The notes beneath the pieces were generated by a model that had not been told where the DNA came from, made no database searches, and worked only from the letters and a program-made list of their open reading frames with translations. The position numbers and the translations under genes were made by a program. This document shows positions 1-7,959 of a stretch of 15,477 nt of DNA, one piece after another (position 1 is the first letter of the stretch; the number at the start of each line of letters is the position of its first letter). Origin of the DNA: Chloroflexota bacterium (GTDB taxonomy: Bacteria; Chloroflexota; Limnocylindria; QHBO01); the NCBI GenBank assembly GCA_005882055.1, contig VBGQ01000101.1, positions 1-15,477 on the forward strand. Reading direction: 5' to 3'.

Positions 1-90
1 CGGATCGTTGATGCCCACTCGACCGAGTGGGTGCCGACGATCCCGCTCTTCAGCTCACTCCTCCACATCCTGGATCAGCCACCCTCATGA
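1..90 (+). CDS. C-terminal end of an unidentified protein (5' truncated by the window)
   Basis: Frame 1 is open from the first base to a TGA at 88-90 and encodes 29 residues ending in ILDQPPS. The TGA overlaps the ATG of the next gene as ATGA, which is typical of a translationally coupled operon. That overlap is the main reason to believe this is a real gene end and not chance. The visible tail has no recognisable motif. Given the downstream glycosyltransferase, a role in envelope or glycan metabolism is possible, but this is inference only. Confidence 0.5.
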   Translation, partial: RIVDAHSTEWVPTIPLFSSLLHILDQPPS

Positions 91-866
91 CTGAGCAGAC
101 AGCGTCGTCGCAGCGCCCGCACCTAACCTTCTTCTTCCCCGCCTACAACGAGGAGGAGAACGTCGAGCGCACCGTCCAGCTCGCGCTCGAGCAGATTGGC
201 CCCATGGTCGAGTCGCTCGAGGTGCTGATCGTCGACGACGGGTCGAGCGACCGCACGCCGCAGCTCGCCGACCAGCTCGCCGCGGCCGATCCCCGTGTCC
301 GCGTCCATCACCAGCCCAACCGCGGCTATGGCGGCGCGCTGAAGGCGGGCTTCGCGAACGCATCCGGAGCGCTGATCTCCTTCTCCGATGGCGACCTGCA
401 GTTCGACCTGGAGGAGCTGCGGCTTCTCCTCGATCGCCTCGACGACATCTCGCGCAAGCGCGTGGACGCCGTGATCGGCTGGCGCATCAAGCGCCGCGAC
501 CCGTTGCATCGGCTCGTCATTGCCAAGACCTACAACACGATCGTCTCCGTGGCCTTCGGGCTGCGGGTGCGGGACATCGACTGCGCCATGAAGGTCTTCC
601 GGCGCGAGGTGTTCGATGGCATGCGGCTCGACTCGGACGGGCCCTTCCTCTCCGCCGAGCTGCTGATCAAGCTTCGCGCGCGCCACGTGCCGATGGCGCA
701 GGTGGGCGTGCACCACTTCCCGCGCGCGGCGGGTACCAACACCGGCGCGAGCTTAATCAAGATCCTGCGGACCTTCCGCGACCTCGGACGGCTGCGCCTG
801 GCACTCTGGTTCGACCGGCGCAGGACGCTCGGCGAGCAGCCCGGGAAGGGATCGCCCACGCACTAG
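87..866 (+). CDS. Family 2 glycosyltransferase, DPM1/polyprenyl-phosphate sugar transferase-like
   Basis: This 259-residue GT-A fold enzyme probably transfers a sugar from a nucleotide donor to a polyprenyl phosphate or other acceptor at the cytoplasmic face of the membrane. Visible motifs are the N-terminal strand with PAYNEEENV (18-26), the nucleotide-binding VDDGSSD (49-55), the metal-binding region SDGDLQFD (100-107) and the DIDCAMKVFRR block (163-173) seen in dolichyl-phosphate mannosyltransferase relatives. No C-terminal transmembrane pair is present, unlike many GtrB/ArnC proteins, so it is probably peripheral. The ATG at 87 is chosen because it overlaps the upstream stop as ATGA and places the glycosyltransferase motif near the N-terminus. 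A GTG at 27 in the same frame would add 20 unconserved-looking residues inside the upstream gene. Donor and acceptor cannot be told from sequence. Confidence 0.88.
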   Translation: MTEQTASSQRPHLTFFFPAYNEEENVERTVQLALEQIGPMVESLEVLIVDDGSSDRTPQLADQLAAADPRVRVHHQPNRGYGGALKAGFANASGALISFSDGDLQFDLEELRLLLDRLDDISRKRVDAVIGWRIKRRDPLHRLVIAKTYNTIVSVAFGLRVRDIDCAMKVFRREVFDGMRLDSDGPFLSAELLIKLRARHVPMAQVGVHHFPRAAGTNTGASLIKILRTFRDLGRLRLALWFDRRRTLGEQPGKGSPTH

Positions 867-939
867 GCCGGCGAAGCCGCGTTGCTGGTGGCGGGCTGGC
901 ACGGTGGCTGCCTACATCGGCGCGGTCAAGGAGGTCCTC

Positions 940-1104
940 ATGCGTTTCGACCTGTCCGCCATCCTGCTGCTGGTCGCCACCGTGCTGTTCCTGCTGGCTG
1001 CCTTCAGCATCAGCCTGGGTACGCTCGCGCTGGTGCCCCTGGGCCTCGCGGCCTTCGCCGCCTCCTTCCTGTTCACCAGGAAAGGCTTCAGCCTGCGCGG
1101 CTAG
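940..1104 (+). CDS. Small membrane protein, 54 residues, function unknown
   Basis: The ORF begins at an ATG preceded by AAGGAGG at 928-934 with a 5-base gap, the clearest ribosome-binding site in this part of the window. That favours this start over a possible GTG at 904. The product is almost entirely hydrophobic, with two likely membrane segments (about residues 5-24 and 26-46) and a short basic tail FTRKGFSLRG. I do not recognise a family. Its TAG stop shares CTAG (1101-1104) with the stop of the convergent bifunctional-nuclease gene. It lies 73 bases after the glycosyltransferase and may be co-transcribed with it. Confidence 0.6.
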   Translation: MRFDLSAILLLVATVLFLLAAFSISLGTLALVPLGLAAFAASFLFTRKGFSLRG

Positions 1105-1658
1105 CTGCTCTGCTCCTCCGCGGGAGGGCCCATCTCGCCAGGGGGGAGGTCCACGTCGAGCGAGTTGACGAAGTCGCGAAAGACGGCCAGCTTGGCGTCG
1201 CTCTCCTCGCCGTCGTCGGCCTGGTCCGGCTCGACCCCGGCCTCGTCGAGGACCCGCGCGTCGACGTAGATCGTGGAACCGGTGCGCACGGCCACCGCGA
1301 TGGCGTCCGAGGTGCGCGAGTCGATCTCCGTCTCGCTGCCGTCGCCGGTCTCGAGGTAGAGGCGCGCGTGGAACGTGCCATCGGTGACATGGGTGACCAC
1401 CACCCGGCTGATCGTGGCTGAGAGCGCCTCGAGGATGCTGACCAGCAGATCGTGGGTCAGTGGGCGTTCCGCGGAGAGGCCCTGGAGGCGCATGGCGATG
1501 GCGTTCGCCTCGGATGGACCGATCCAGATGGGGAGATATCGGTCCCGCTCGGTCTCCTTGAGGATCACCACGTGCTGGCTCGAGAGCATGTGGACGCGGA
1601 CGCTCTCGACGACCATCTCGACCAGGCGCACGCGCCCGAACGGCTGTGGATCGCCCAT
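1101..1658 (-). CDS. Bifunctional nuclease family protein (DUF151/BFN domain)
   Basis: The 185-residue product matches the DUF151 family. After a short N-terminal extension come VESVRVHMLSSQHVVILKE, then YLPIWIGPSEANAIAMRLQG (41-60) and EIDSRTSDAIAVAVRTGSTI (111-130), the usual core of this fold. It ends in an acidic linker and a helix, KLAVFRDFVNSLDVDL, common in bacterial members. Some homologues have been reported to have nuclease activity, but the cellular role in bacteria is poorly settled. The ATG at 1658 is preferred over the adjacent TTG; an internal ATG at 1616 would start almost exactly at the conserved domain and is a real alternative, as neither has a strong Shine-Dalgarno. It begins 16 bases after the stop of the upstream PP2C-like gene, so they are probably one transcript. 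Confidence 0.85.
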   Translation of the reverse strand: MGDPQPFGRVRLVEMVVESVRVHMLSSQHVVILKETERDRYLPIWIGPSEANAIAMRLQGLSAERPLTHDLLVSILEALSATISRVVVTHVTDGTFHARLYLETGDGSETEIDSRTSDAIAVAVRTGSTIYVDARVLDEAGVEPDQADDGEESDAKLAVFRDFVNSLDVDLPPGEMGPPAEEQSS

Positions 1659-1674
1659 CAACCGATTCTAGGCG

Positions 1675-3894
1675 CTACTCGAGGACCACGCGGACGATGC
1701 GCCCTTGCGTCAGGAGGTAGGCCGCAGGTGGTCCATCGGCCGCGGAGAGCACCTGCAAGCCCACCACCCCGGTCAGGATCGTGGCGTACTGTCCGGTGCG
1801 CGGCGCCATCCACTGCTTGACGAAGGCTCCATCGGCTCGCTGGTACGCGATGATCCGTGCATTGGCCTGATCCCAGACGTAGAAGAGCTCGCGGTCGCCC
1901 ACCGACGCCTCGCGCAGCAGGCGGTAGTTGAGGGTAGGGCGCACCTCCCGATCCGGCGGAGCGTCAAAGGAGAAGTCGGCCTGCGCGAGCGGACGCCCGA
2001 AGTTCACCCGCGTGACGGTCGAGGCGTGCAGGAGCCACAGGTTGGCGTCCGCCTGCAGGTCGGTGGTCGAGGCCAGCGAGAGGTCCGGCTTCGCGGTCAG
2101 GAAGCTCTCCGGGGCGCTTGGGTAGGTGATGGGAATCACCGCCGGCGGAGTCCACTTCTTGACGCGCCCGTCGCCAGGATCGACGAGGTACAGGTTGAAG
2201 ATCTGCAGCGGCGGCCGGTGCTGGAGGGCGACGAGCAGCGAAGCCTTGGGGCTCACCTTGTCGATGCCGTTGAGCACGAGGCGGCGCGGCGACCGCTGCC
2301 CCAGGTCGAAGCGCCACGCCTGGCGCTGGCGGTCGACGACCACCACGTCGGTCGCCGCGGTGGCGATCAACCACGGCTCGCCGGTGGTGTGGCCGGAGAC
2401 CTGCTGTCCGGCCCGATACACCACCGTCGCCAGCTTGTGGGCGGGATCCACGCGGATCACCCGCCCGCGCGCCGTCTCGGCGATCCAGAGGGATCCGTCG
2501 CTGGCCGCCACCATCCGCAACGGGGTCACGTCTTCGAAGCTGCGTCGCAGGTCGAGGATCAGCGCAACGTCGGTGATGCGCGTCACCTGGTAGAGCGCGT
2601 CCAGCCCGCGGTCCACGCTCGTCTGGAGCGAAGCGAGCTGCGCCTTGCTGATCCCGGCGTCGGCGGCCAGCTGGAGTGCCTTGTAGGCATCGTTCAGGTA
2701 GCCCTTGGCCCGCTCCGGCGAGCGCGCCACGAGGTTCTGGCCGTCGACCTTGGCCGCGACCTTCTCCACTAGCTCCTTGGCCTGCGCAATCGCCGTGCGC
2801 GCGACCGCGGCGCGCGGGATCGCCTCCGTGGGACGCGCCGCCGGCAGGCTGGCGACCGTGGCTCCCATGGCGACCAGCAATGCGACGACCCCAATGCCCA
2901 GCAGGCCGAGCCGATGGCGGCGCTCCTCCTCGCGGATTTCGGTGCGCGCCACGGTCCGTAGCTGTGGTCGCCGGCGTGGGACGAAGGCGAGGATCCAGCT
3001 CATGACCCGCAGGCCCGCGCGTCCCAGGGCGGCCTGCAGGCCGTCGATGGCGTCACCGGAGCGATGCAGGAAGCGGCCGATGGCGTCAGCGAGGGGCACC
3101 GGGCTCTGGTCCGGCAGCCCGGCGAGTGGCTCAGCCGGACGAACCGGCTCGAGGTGGTGCGTGGCCGCGGTCGCCGGCAGGGCGCTGATCTCGATCGCCA
3201 GGACGCCGTCCGAGCCGCGTCCACCGCGGATCTGGAACAGGTGCTGGAGGTGCTCCACAGACTGGGAGGGCCGCAGCAGGGCGAGTGCGCGCTTGAGCTC
3301 GTCGACGCCCACTACCTGGGCCAGGTTGCGGCTCACCAGGGCGATCCGGTCATCGGCGGCCAGCTCGCCCTGCCAGCTGTACGGCTCGATCTCGAGTGCC
3401 TCACCCAGGGTCGCTGCGACGCGTCGCTGTCGGACCCGCGGATCCTCTTCGGCAGCGGTGGGCGGTGGCGGCAGCTCATACATCCTGCCCTGACGCACGA
3501 TCACCGCCGACGCCGGACCGAGCTTCGCGACGTGTGCCTCGCGCCCGCGGATGGCGACCGCGATGACGCTCACCCCGGCGCGCCGGGGAATCCCCAGCTT
3601 GCCGCGCTGATGGAAGAGGCGGCGGTTGGCGTTGGCCAGCGCCTTGCCCAGGGCGCCCAGCGCCCCGGCCGACAGGTCGTAGTAGTAGTCGTGCTCCAGG
3701 GCCTCGAGAGCCTGCGCCGCGGCGCGCCCAACCGCGGCGTCGCCACCCGTCACCTGCGCCAGCAGGAAGAGGCTCCCCTTGGTCCGGACCTCCGCGCCCA
3801 CCGCGGGCTCGCGGAAGCGCAGGACGTCCCGCGTGTCAGCTGGTCGCTCCTCCGGCACCGGGAGTCCGATTCGGGTTGCGAGTCGATTCGTCAT
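1675..3894 (-). CDS. Membrane protein with degenerate PP2C-like domain and external propeller-like domain
   Basis: The 739-residue protein has three parts. Residues about 25-237 resemble a PPM/PP2C phosphatase fold (strands such as GSLFLLAQVTG, GVSVIAVAIRG, HVAKLGPASAVIVRQG, ADDRIALVSR). The metal-binding acidic residues expected in active enzymes are not visible: the usual SDG site reads SRN (188-190) and the final DN site reads SDG (228-230). A basic juxtamembrane stretch (306-328) precedes one membrane helix at about 328-350. The following helical region (360-435) leads into repeated beta-rich units such as DGSLWIAETARGRVIRVD (466-483), resembling an NHL or related propeller. The positive-inside rule puts the PP2C part in the cytoplasm and the propeller outside. 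It sits between the DciA-like and DUF151 genes on the dnaN-recF strand. I infer a signalling or scaffold role, not catalysis; the propeller assignment is tentative. Confidence 0.75.
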   Translation of the reverse strand: MTNRLATRIGLPVPEERPADTRDVLRFREPAVGAEVRTKGSLFLLAQVTGGDAAVGRAAAQALEALEHDYYYDLSAGALGALGKALANANRRLFHQRGKLGIPRRAGVSVIAVAIRGREAHVAKLGPASAVIVRQGRMYELPPPPTAAEEDPRVRQRRVAATLGEALEIEPYSWQGELAADDRIALVSRNLAQVVGVDELKRALALLRPSQSVEHLQHLFQIRGGRGSDGVLAIEISALPATAATHHLEPVRPAEPLAGLPDQSPVPLADAIGRFLHRSGDAIDGLQAALGRAGLRVMSWILAFVPRRRPQLRTVARTEIREEERRHRLGLLGIGVVALLVAMGATVASLPAARPTEAIPRAAVARTAIAQAKELVEKVAAKVDGQNLVARSPERAKGYLNDAYKALQLAADAGISKAQLASLQTSVDRGLDALYQVTRITDVALILDLRRSFEDVTPLRMVAASDGSLWIAETARGRVIRVDPAHKLATVVYRAGQQVSGHTTGEPWLIATAATDVVVVDRQRQAWRFDLGQRSPRRLVLNGIDKVSPKASLLVALQHRPPLQIFNLYLVDPGDGRVKKWTPPAVIPITYPSAPESFLTAKPDLSLASTTDLQADANLWLLHASTVTRVNFGRPLAQADFSFDAPPDREVRPTLNYRLLREASVGDRELFYVWDQANARIIAYQRADGAFVKQWMAPRTGQYATILTGVVGLQVLSAADGPPAAYLLTQGRIVRVVLE

Positions 3895-3951
3895 GGCGCC
3901 AGCCCCGGAGTGCGATGGATGAGGACGGAGTGCGGCCCGGGCCGCTGCCGA

Positions 3952-4329
3952 TTATAGGGACCCGCTCCGGTCGCCCCGACCCACGACGATCGTCAGGGAG
4001 GTGATGCGCAGACTGGCCCCCGGACGGTCCTCCATCCGCCGGTTGGCGGCCCACGCGAGCGCGTCGGCCCGAAGCCGGAGCTCACCGGCGAGCATCGAGT
4101 CGCTGGCCTCGATCCGCGCGGCGCCGTTGGAGATGCGCGTCAGGCGGCTGTGCAAAGGCCCGCGCGCCAGCCCCGCCTCCGTGGTCACCTCCTGCCACGC
4201 AAGACGCGCCTGGGCGAGCGCGATCTGCTCGGCGGCACCCGGACCGATGCAGGTCAGCAATGCCCGTTGCAACGCCGATGCGGCCTCCTCCACCGCGAAG
4301 GAGCGTGACGGCCGGTCGCCCGCGCCCAT
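3952..4329 (-). CDS. DUF721/DciA-like protein (probable replicative-helicase loader)
   Basis: The 125-residue product fits the DUF721 family, whose DciA members help load the replicative helicase DnaB in bacteria that lack DnaC or DnaI. The C-terminal half carries the recognisable pattern: W45 in AWQEV, then GAARIEASDSMLAGELRLRA (69-88) and a closing strand ITSLTIVVG (109-117). Position supports the call. It starts 7 bases after the recF stop, and recF followed by a DUF721 gene is a standing arrangement near the origin in several high-GC Gram-positive groups. The ATG at 4329 is the first after recF; a longer reading upstream would lie inside recF in another frame. Helicase loading is family knowledge, not demonstrated here. 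Confidence 0.8.
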   Translation of the reverse strand: MGAGDRPSRSFAVEEAASALQRALLTCIGPGAAEQIALAQARLAWQEVTTEAGLARGPLHSRLTRISNGAARIEASDSMLAGELRLRADALAWAANRRMEDRPGASLRITSLTIVVGRGDRSGSL

Positions 4330-4336
4330 CTGCGCC

Positions 4337-5527
4337 CTATGCGACCCGCGGGGTGAGCTGCAGGCTGCCGTCGCTGACCTGCCAGATCGGGACGCTGCGC
4401 CGCCGTCGGGCCGGGAGGCTGGACAGGTCGGCCATGGTGACCAGCACCTGGCCGCGCTCCAGCAGCAGCTCCAGCGCCCGCTCGGACCGCTGCGGGTCCA
4501 GCTCGCTGAAGACATCGTCCAGCAGCACGACCGGCGCGGGTCCATCTGCGCTGAGCAGGTCGGTCTCGGCGAGCTTCATGGCCAGGATGATGGTCCGCTG
4601 CTGACCACGCGATGCGTGCGTTGCGACCTCGCGGCCGTCCAGCTCCACCGACAGGTCGTCGCGCTGGGGGCCTACGAGCGAGACGCCATTCCACAGCTCC
4701 TTCTGCCGAACGCCTGCCAGCCGTTCGCGGTACGCGACCGCGAGCCGTGCGGCGAGGAGTTCACGGTCCTCGAGTGCATCGCTGACGCCGGTCGCGCGGG
4801 CCGGCCACGCGTCCTTAAGGGAGTCCGCATAGGCCAGCCGAACGCGCTCGCCACGCTCGGACGCGGGAGCGACCGCGTCGTGCAAGGGACCGATCAACTC
4901 GCCGAGCTGGCCGACGATGGCCAGCCGCTGCGCCATCACCCGGGCCCCGATCATCGCCAGCTGCTCATCCCAGAAGGCGAGCTCCTCCTCCCCGGCCTCC
5001 TCGTGACGGATGGCACGCAGCAGGGCATTGCGCTGGGCGAGCACGCGAGCGAGCTCGGCCAGGTCGCGCACGGCGGCCCGGTCGCGTTGCGCCACGATGG
5101 CGTCAAGGAATCGGCGCCGCTCGGAGGGCGATCCCACCAGCAGCAGCATCTCCTCCGGTCGAAACAGGACGCTGCGCACCGTCTCCCCCAGCCCGCCCAC
5201 ACGCCGTGGCAGGCCATTGAGGGTGACGCGCTTGCGGACCTCCCGGGGCGCATCCACGCCGGGGATGAGCGCCTCGATGCGCAGCTCCGATCCACGCTCG
5301 TCGATTAGATCGAGCCGAATTCGGGCGAAGAACGCTCCGTGGTGCACCAGCTCCACGTCCGCGGCCGCGCGCGGGGATCGTCCGGTGATCGCCACCTGGA
5401 CCGCCTCGAGCAGGTTGGTCTTCCCCGCCCCGTTGGGGCCGGCCACGATCGTCAGGCCCGGGGCCGGCTGGAGCTCGGCTGAGCGGTAGCTGCGAAAGCT
5501 TTCCAGGTCCAGGCGGACGAGGCGCAT
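4337..5527 (-). CDS. recF: DNA replication and repair protein RecF
   Basis: RecF is an SMC-like ABC ATPase that works with RecO and RecR to load RecA on gapped DNA. The 396-residue length is slightly above the family's usual 360-380. All ATPase motifs are visible: Walker A GPNGAGKT at 30-37, signature region SRGQQRTIILAMKLAE at 306-321 and Walker B plus D-loop VVLLDDVFSELD at 333-344. The N-terminus MRLVRLDLESFRSY is typical and fixes the ATG at 5527. It follows dnaN by 52 bases, an interval containing a GGCGCC-rich palindromic tract, and is followed closely by the DciA-like gene, consistent with the conserved dnaA-dnaN-recF block. Confidence 0.97.
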   Translation of the reverse strand: MRLVRLDLESFRSYRSAELQPAPGLTIVAGPNGAGKTNLLEAVQVAITGRSPRAAADVELVHHGAFFARIRLDLIDERGSELRIEALIPGVDAPREVRKRVTLNGLPRRVGGLGETVRSVLFRPEEMLLLVGSPSERRRFLDAIVAQRDRAAVRDLAELARVLAQRNALLRAIRHEEAGEEELAFWDEQLAMIGARVMAQRLAIVGQLGELIGPLHDAVAPASERGERVRLAYADSLKDAWPARATGVSDALEDRELLAARLAVAYRERLAGVRQKELWNGVSLVGPQRDDLSVELDGREVATHASRGQQRTIILAMKLAETDLLSADGPAPVVLLDDVFSELDPQRSERALELLLERGQVLVTMADLSSLPARRRRSVPIWQVSDGSLQLTPRVA

Positions 5528-5552
5528 GGTTCAGGGCCCGGCGCGGCGCGTT

Positions 5553-5573
5553 GCCGGCGCCGGCGCCGGCGCC
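5553..5573. repeat. GGCGCC-rich palindromic tract between recF and dnaN
   Basis: Three and a half GCCGGC units occupy 21 bases, with an 18-base perfect palindrome at 5556-5573, inside the 52-base gap between the dnaN stop and the recF start. It may be a simple-sequence tract or form a hairpin in the dnaN-recF transcript. Confidence 0.6.
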
Positions 5574-5579
5574 ATCGGT

Positions 5580-6716
5580 CTAGCTGGCGGTGCGGACCGG
5601 CATGATGACGTGCACGTAGTCATCCTTGCCGACCCCGCGGATCACTCCTGGCGCCAACGGTCCGGAGAGCTCCAGCGCCGCCTCGTCGGAGCCGAGGTTG
5701 GCGAGCACGTCGATCAGGTAGCGGGCGTTGAAGGCGATGGTCGTCGGGCTCCCTTCGACCGCGGCCTCGAGCGAATCCGCGTTGTCGCCCACGTCGGCGG
5801 CATGCGCGGTGATGGCGATTCCCGCGCCTTCGGATCCGTCACCGCCCACCTCGACCTTCACAATGTTCGCGCTGTCGCGCGCGAAGATGCTGGCGCGCCG
5901 GGTCCCCGCCAGGAACGCCTCGCGGTCAACCACGGCCCGCGCGGTCCAGGCGTCTTGCTTCGGAACCACCGGCTCGTAGTTGGGGAACTGGCCTTCGATC
6001 AGGCGGCTGACGAGGTCGGTGCCCTCCACGTGGAACATCACCTGGCTGCGATTGGGCGTGACGGTCACTTCGATCGGGTCATCGCTGTCCGGCAGGATCC
6101 TGACCAGCTCGGCATAGGAGCGCGCCGGGACCACGATCGTCAGCTCCGTACCCACCGGACGCGCGAGTGCGAGGGTGCGCACGGCGATGCGGTAGTTGTC
6201 GGCCGCCGCCAGCGTGACCGTCTCGCCGGCGAACCGCGTGAGGACGCCGGTGAGAATCGGGCGACTCTCGTCGGAGGCCGCCGCGAAGACGACCTCGGTC
6301 AGCGCCTCGCGCAGCGCACGGGATGGGATCGCCGTGGTGGGTGCCTCGCCGATCGCGGCCACCACGGGAAACTCGTCCGCGTCGATGCCCTTGATGGAAG
6401 CCCGGTTGCCACCGCAGGTCAGCCGCAGGGTTCGATCCTTGACCGATAGCTCCAGGTCGATGCGCTGGTTGGGGAGCGAGGCGACCAGGTCGGTGATCAG
6501 CTTGGCCGGGACGGTGATCTCGCCCTCGTCCTCGACCTTGCCCGGCACCCACGAGCTGATGCCGATCTCGAGGTTTGTCGCGGTCAGCTTGAGCCCCGCG
6601 TCCTGGGTCTTGAGCAGGACGTTGGCGAGCACCGGAAGCGTGGCCCGGCTGCTGACGGCTCGACTCACCGTCTGGAGTCCACGCGCGAGGTTCTCCTGCA
6701 TCACCGAGATGTTCAT
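5580..6716 (-). CDS. dnaN: DNA polymerase III beta subunit (sliding clamp)
   Basis: DnaN forms the ring-shaped dimer that tethers the replicative polymerase to DNA. The 378-residue protein starts MNISVMQENLARGLQTVSRAV, a typical first-domain helix, contains the RATLPVLANVLLK and NLEIGIS segments of domain 1, and ends YVHVIMPVRTAS, the usual clamp C-terminus that binds partner peptides. The ATG at 6716 is chosen over an upstream in-frame GTG or TTG-type start (6746) because it gives the standard N-terminus and has GAGGT five to six bases before it. The region between this start and the dnaA stop holds the DnaA boxes. Only the N-terminal start is open to doubt. Confidence 0.97.
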   Translation of the reverse strand: MNISVMQENLARGLQTVSRAVSSRATLPVLANVLLKTQDAGLKLTATNLEIGISSWVPGKVEDEGEITVPAKLITDLVASLPNQRIDLELSVKDRTLRLTCGGNRASIKGIDADEFPVVAAIGEAPTTAIPSRALREALTEVVFAAASDESRPILTGVLTRFAGETVTLAAADNYRIAVRTLALARPVGTELTIVVPARSYAELVRILPDSDDPIEVTVTPNRSQVMFHVEGTDLVSRLIEGQFPNYEPVVPKQDAWTARAVVDREAFLAGTRRASIFARDSANIVKVEVGGDGSEGAGIAITAHAADVGDNADSLEAAVEGSPTTIAFNARYLIDVLANLGSDEAALELSGPLAPGVIRGVGKDDYVHVIMPVRTAS

Positions 6717-6820
6717 GACGACCTCACCCTCACGAGTCCGCAACATGGCGAGCAGAGACCCCTTTACCTACCACTCAGAAGGAATAGAGGAAGAATACCC
6801 GTCGTGGTCCCTCGTAGGCG

Positions 6821-6838
6821 TGTGGACGGTGTGGATAG
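6821..6838 (-). promoter_or_regulatory. Tandem DnaA-box pair in reverse orientation
   Basis: Two 9-mers abut with no gap: TGTGGACGG (6821-6829) and TGTGGATAG (6830-6838). The second has one mismatch to the reverse consensus TGTGGATAA; the first keeps only the TGTGGA core. Together with the two plus-strand boxes they bracket the region in inverted orientation, and the AT-richer stretch lies just outside them. Confidence 0.6.
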
Positions 6839-6967
6839 GGACCCAAAACGTGCCCGATTCGCCGTCCTGGCGGTGTCGACGACCGGCGGAGCAGATGTGT
6901 CGAACCTCCTCGAACTGGCGCATAACCTGGGGATGGGCGGACGCCACGGGATGACCAGCACAGGAGG

Positions 6968-6976
6968 TTGTCCACA
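6968..6976 (+). promoter_or_regulatory. DnaA box, TTGTCCACA
   Basis: It has one mismatch to TTATCCACA and the same orientation as the perfect box 41 bases away (start to start). It is flanked by bases that make TTGTCCACAA partly self-complementary. Confidence 0.7.
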
Positions 6977-7008
6977 AGCCTCGGCTGATATGCACTGGAA
7001 CGGGCCGG

Positions 7009-7017
7009 TTATCCACA
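7009..7017 (+). promoter_or_regulatory. DnaA box, perfect TTATCCACA
   Basis: This is an exact match to the consensus 9-mer, 22 bases beyond the dnaA stop codon. It is the strongest single box in the origin candidate. Confidence 0.85.
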
Positions 7018-7038
7018 CGAGCCCTGATCTCTGGGCCG

Positions 7039-7959
7039 TCACTCGGAGTAGATCATCTCCCGGACGGCGTTGATCTCACGGCGCATCTCGTCGTTCTCGC
7101 TGAGCTCACGCGCGATCTTGTCGCAGGCATGCAGCACGGTCGAGTGATCCCGCCCGCCGAGCTCGGCACCGATGCGCAACAGCGAGATGTCGGTCTCTTC
7201 CCGGATCAGGTACATCGCGATCTGCCGGGGCACCACGATCGCGCGGTCGCGCTTGCTCGAGCGCAGCTGGTCCAGGTTCACCCCGTAATAATCGGCCACC
7301 GCGCGGACGATCCGCTGCGGGGTGATCGACCGCTTCTTGGGGTTATACATGACGTTGCTGAGGACCGCCGAGGCGAGCTCGATGTTGATCGGCATGCCGC
7401 TCATCGAGGCGTAGGCGATGACCCGGTTGAGGGCGCCTTCCAGCTCCCGGACGTTGCTCACCACCTTGCGCGCGATGAACTCGATGACGTCCGACGGGAT
7501 CAGACCGATCTGGTCCTCCGCCTTCGAGCGAAGGATGGCGATGCGCGTCTCGAGGTCCGGTGGGGTGAGGTCGGCGATCAGGCCCCACTCGAAGCGCGAG
7601 CGGAGCCGCTCCTCGAGGGTGGTGATCGCCTTGGGCGGCCGATCCGAGCTGAGCACGATCTGCTTGCCCGCCTCATGGATCGCGTTGAAGGTGTGAAAGA
7701 ACTCCTCCTGGGTCCGCTCGCGCTCGGCAATGAACTGGATGTCGTCGATGAGCAGCACGTCGATGCGCCGATATCGGTTCCGAAAGTCCTCCATCTTCTG
7801 CTCGCGGATGGAGTTGATGAAGTCGTTGGTGAACTTCTCGCTGGTCGCATACAGGATCCGCTTGCGGGGGAACTTGGCTGCGACCGCGTTGCCGATGGCG
7901 TGCATCAGGTGGGTCTTGCCCAAGCCGACGCCGCCGTACAGGAAGAGCGGGTTATAGGC
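7039..7959 (-). CDS. dnaA: DnaA C-terminal fragment (domains III and IV)
   Basis: This frame carries the ATPase core and DNA-binding domain. Visible in order are AYNPLFLYGG leading into Walker A GGVGLGKTH, Walker B LLIDDIQF, sensor 1 VLSSDRPP, the arginine-finger box RLRSRFEWGL, sensor 2 NVRELEGALNR and the DnaA signature GGRDHSTVLHA near the C-terminus. The coordinates mark where homology begins, at 7959; it is not a translation start. The only possible start codon nearby is a TTG at 7923 inside Walker A, so this piece is unlikely to be made independently. All catalytic and DNA-contacting motifs look intact, which argues against long-term decay. Confidence 0.8.
   Translation of the reverse strand, partial: AYNPLFLYGGVGLGKTHLMHAIGNAVAAKFPRKRILYATSEKFTNDFINSIREQKMEDFRNRYRRIDVLLIDDIQFIAERERTQEEFFHTFNAIHEAGKQIVLSSDRPPKAITTLEERLRSRFEWGLIADLTPPDLETRIAILRSKAEDQIGLIPSDVIEFIARKVVSNVRELEGALNRVIAYASMSGMPINIELASAVLSNVMYNPKKRSITPQRIVRAVADYYGVNLDQLRSSKRDRAIVVPRQIAMYLIREETDISLLRIGAELGGRDHSTVLHACDKIARELSENDEMRREINAVREMIYSE

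Larger units (their letters stand above)
6717..7038. other. Candidate chromosomal replication origin (oriC) between dnaA and dnaN
   Basis: This 322-base gap has no credible gene and holds the only clear DnaA-box cluster in the window. Boxes matching TTATCCACA occur at 7009-7017 (9/9) and 6968-6976 (8/9) on the plus strand. In reverse orientation a directly adjacent tandem pair lies at 6830-6838 (8/9) and 6821-6829 (weak, 6/9). Next to the tandem pair, 6762-6800 is clearly poorer in G+C than its surroundings and is a plausible unwinding element. Position between dnaA and dnaN is the classic site. The dnaN promoter should also lie here, but I cannot identify one convincingly. A second origin element in the dnaA-rpmH gap is not excluded, though I see no box there. 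Confidence 0.75.

Noticed and set aside
4001..5308. Plus-strand 435-codon ORF opposite recF and the DciA-like gene
   Set aside because: It is antisense to two clear genes; long antisense frames are expected at this GC content, and its protein has no recognisable motif.
5526..6449. Plus-strand ORF opposite dnaN
   Set aside because: Low-complexity His/Arg/Gly/Asp-rich product typical of a shadow frame; dnaN is unambiguous.
6764..7042. Small ORFs within the dnaA-dnaN gap
   Set aside because: They overlap the DnaA boxes on both strands and show no protein motif or ribosome-binding site.
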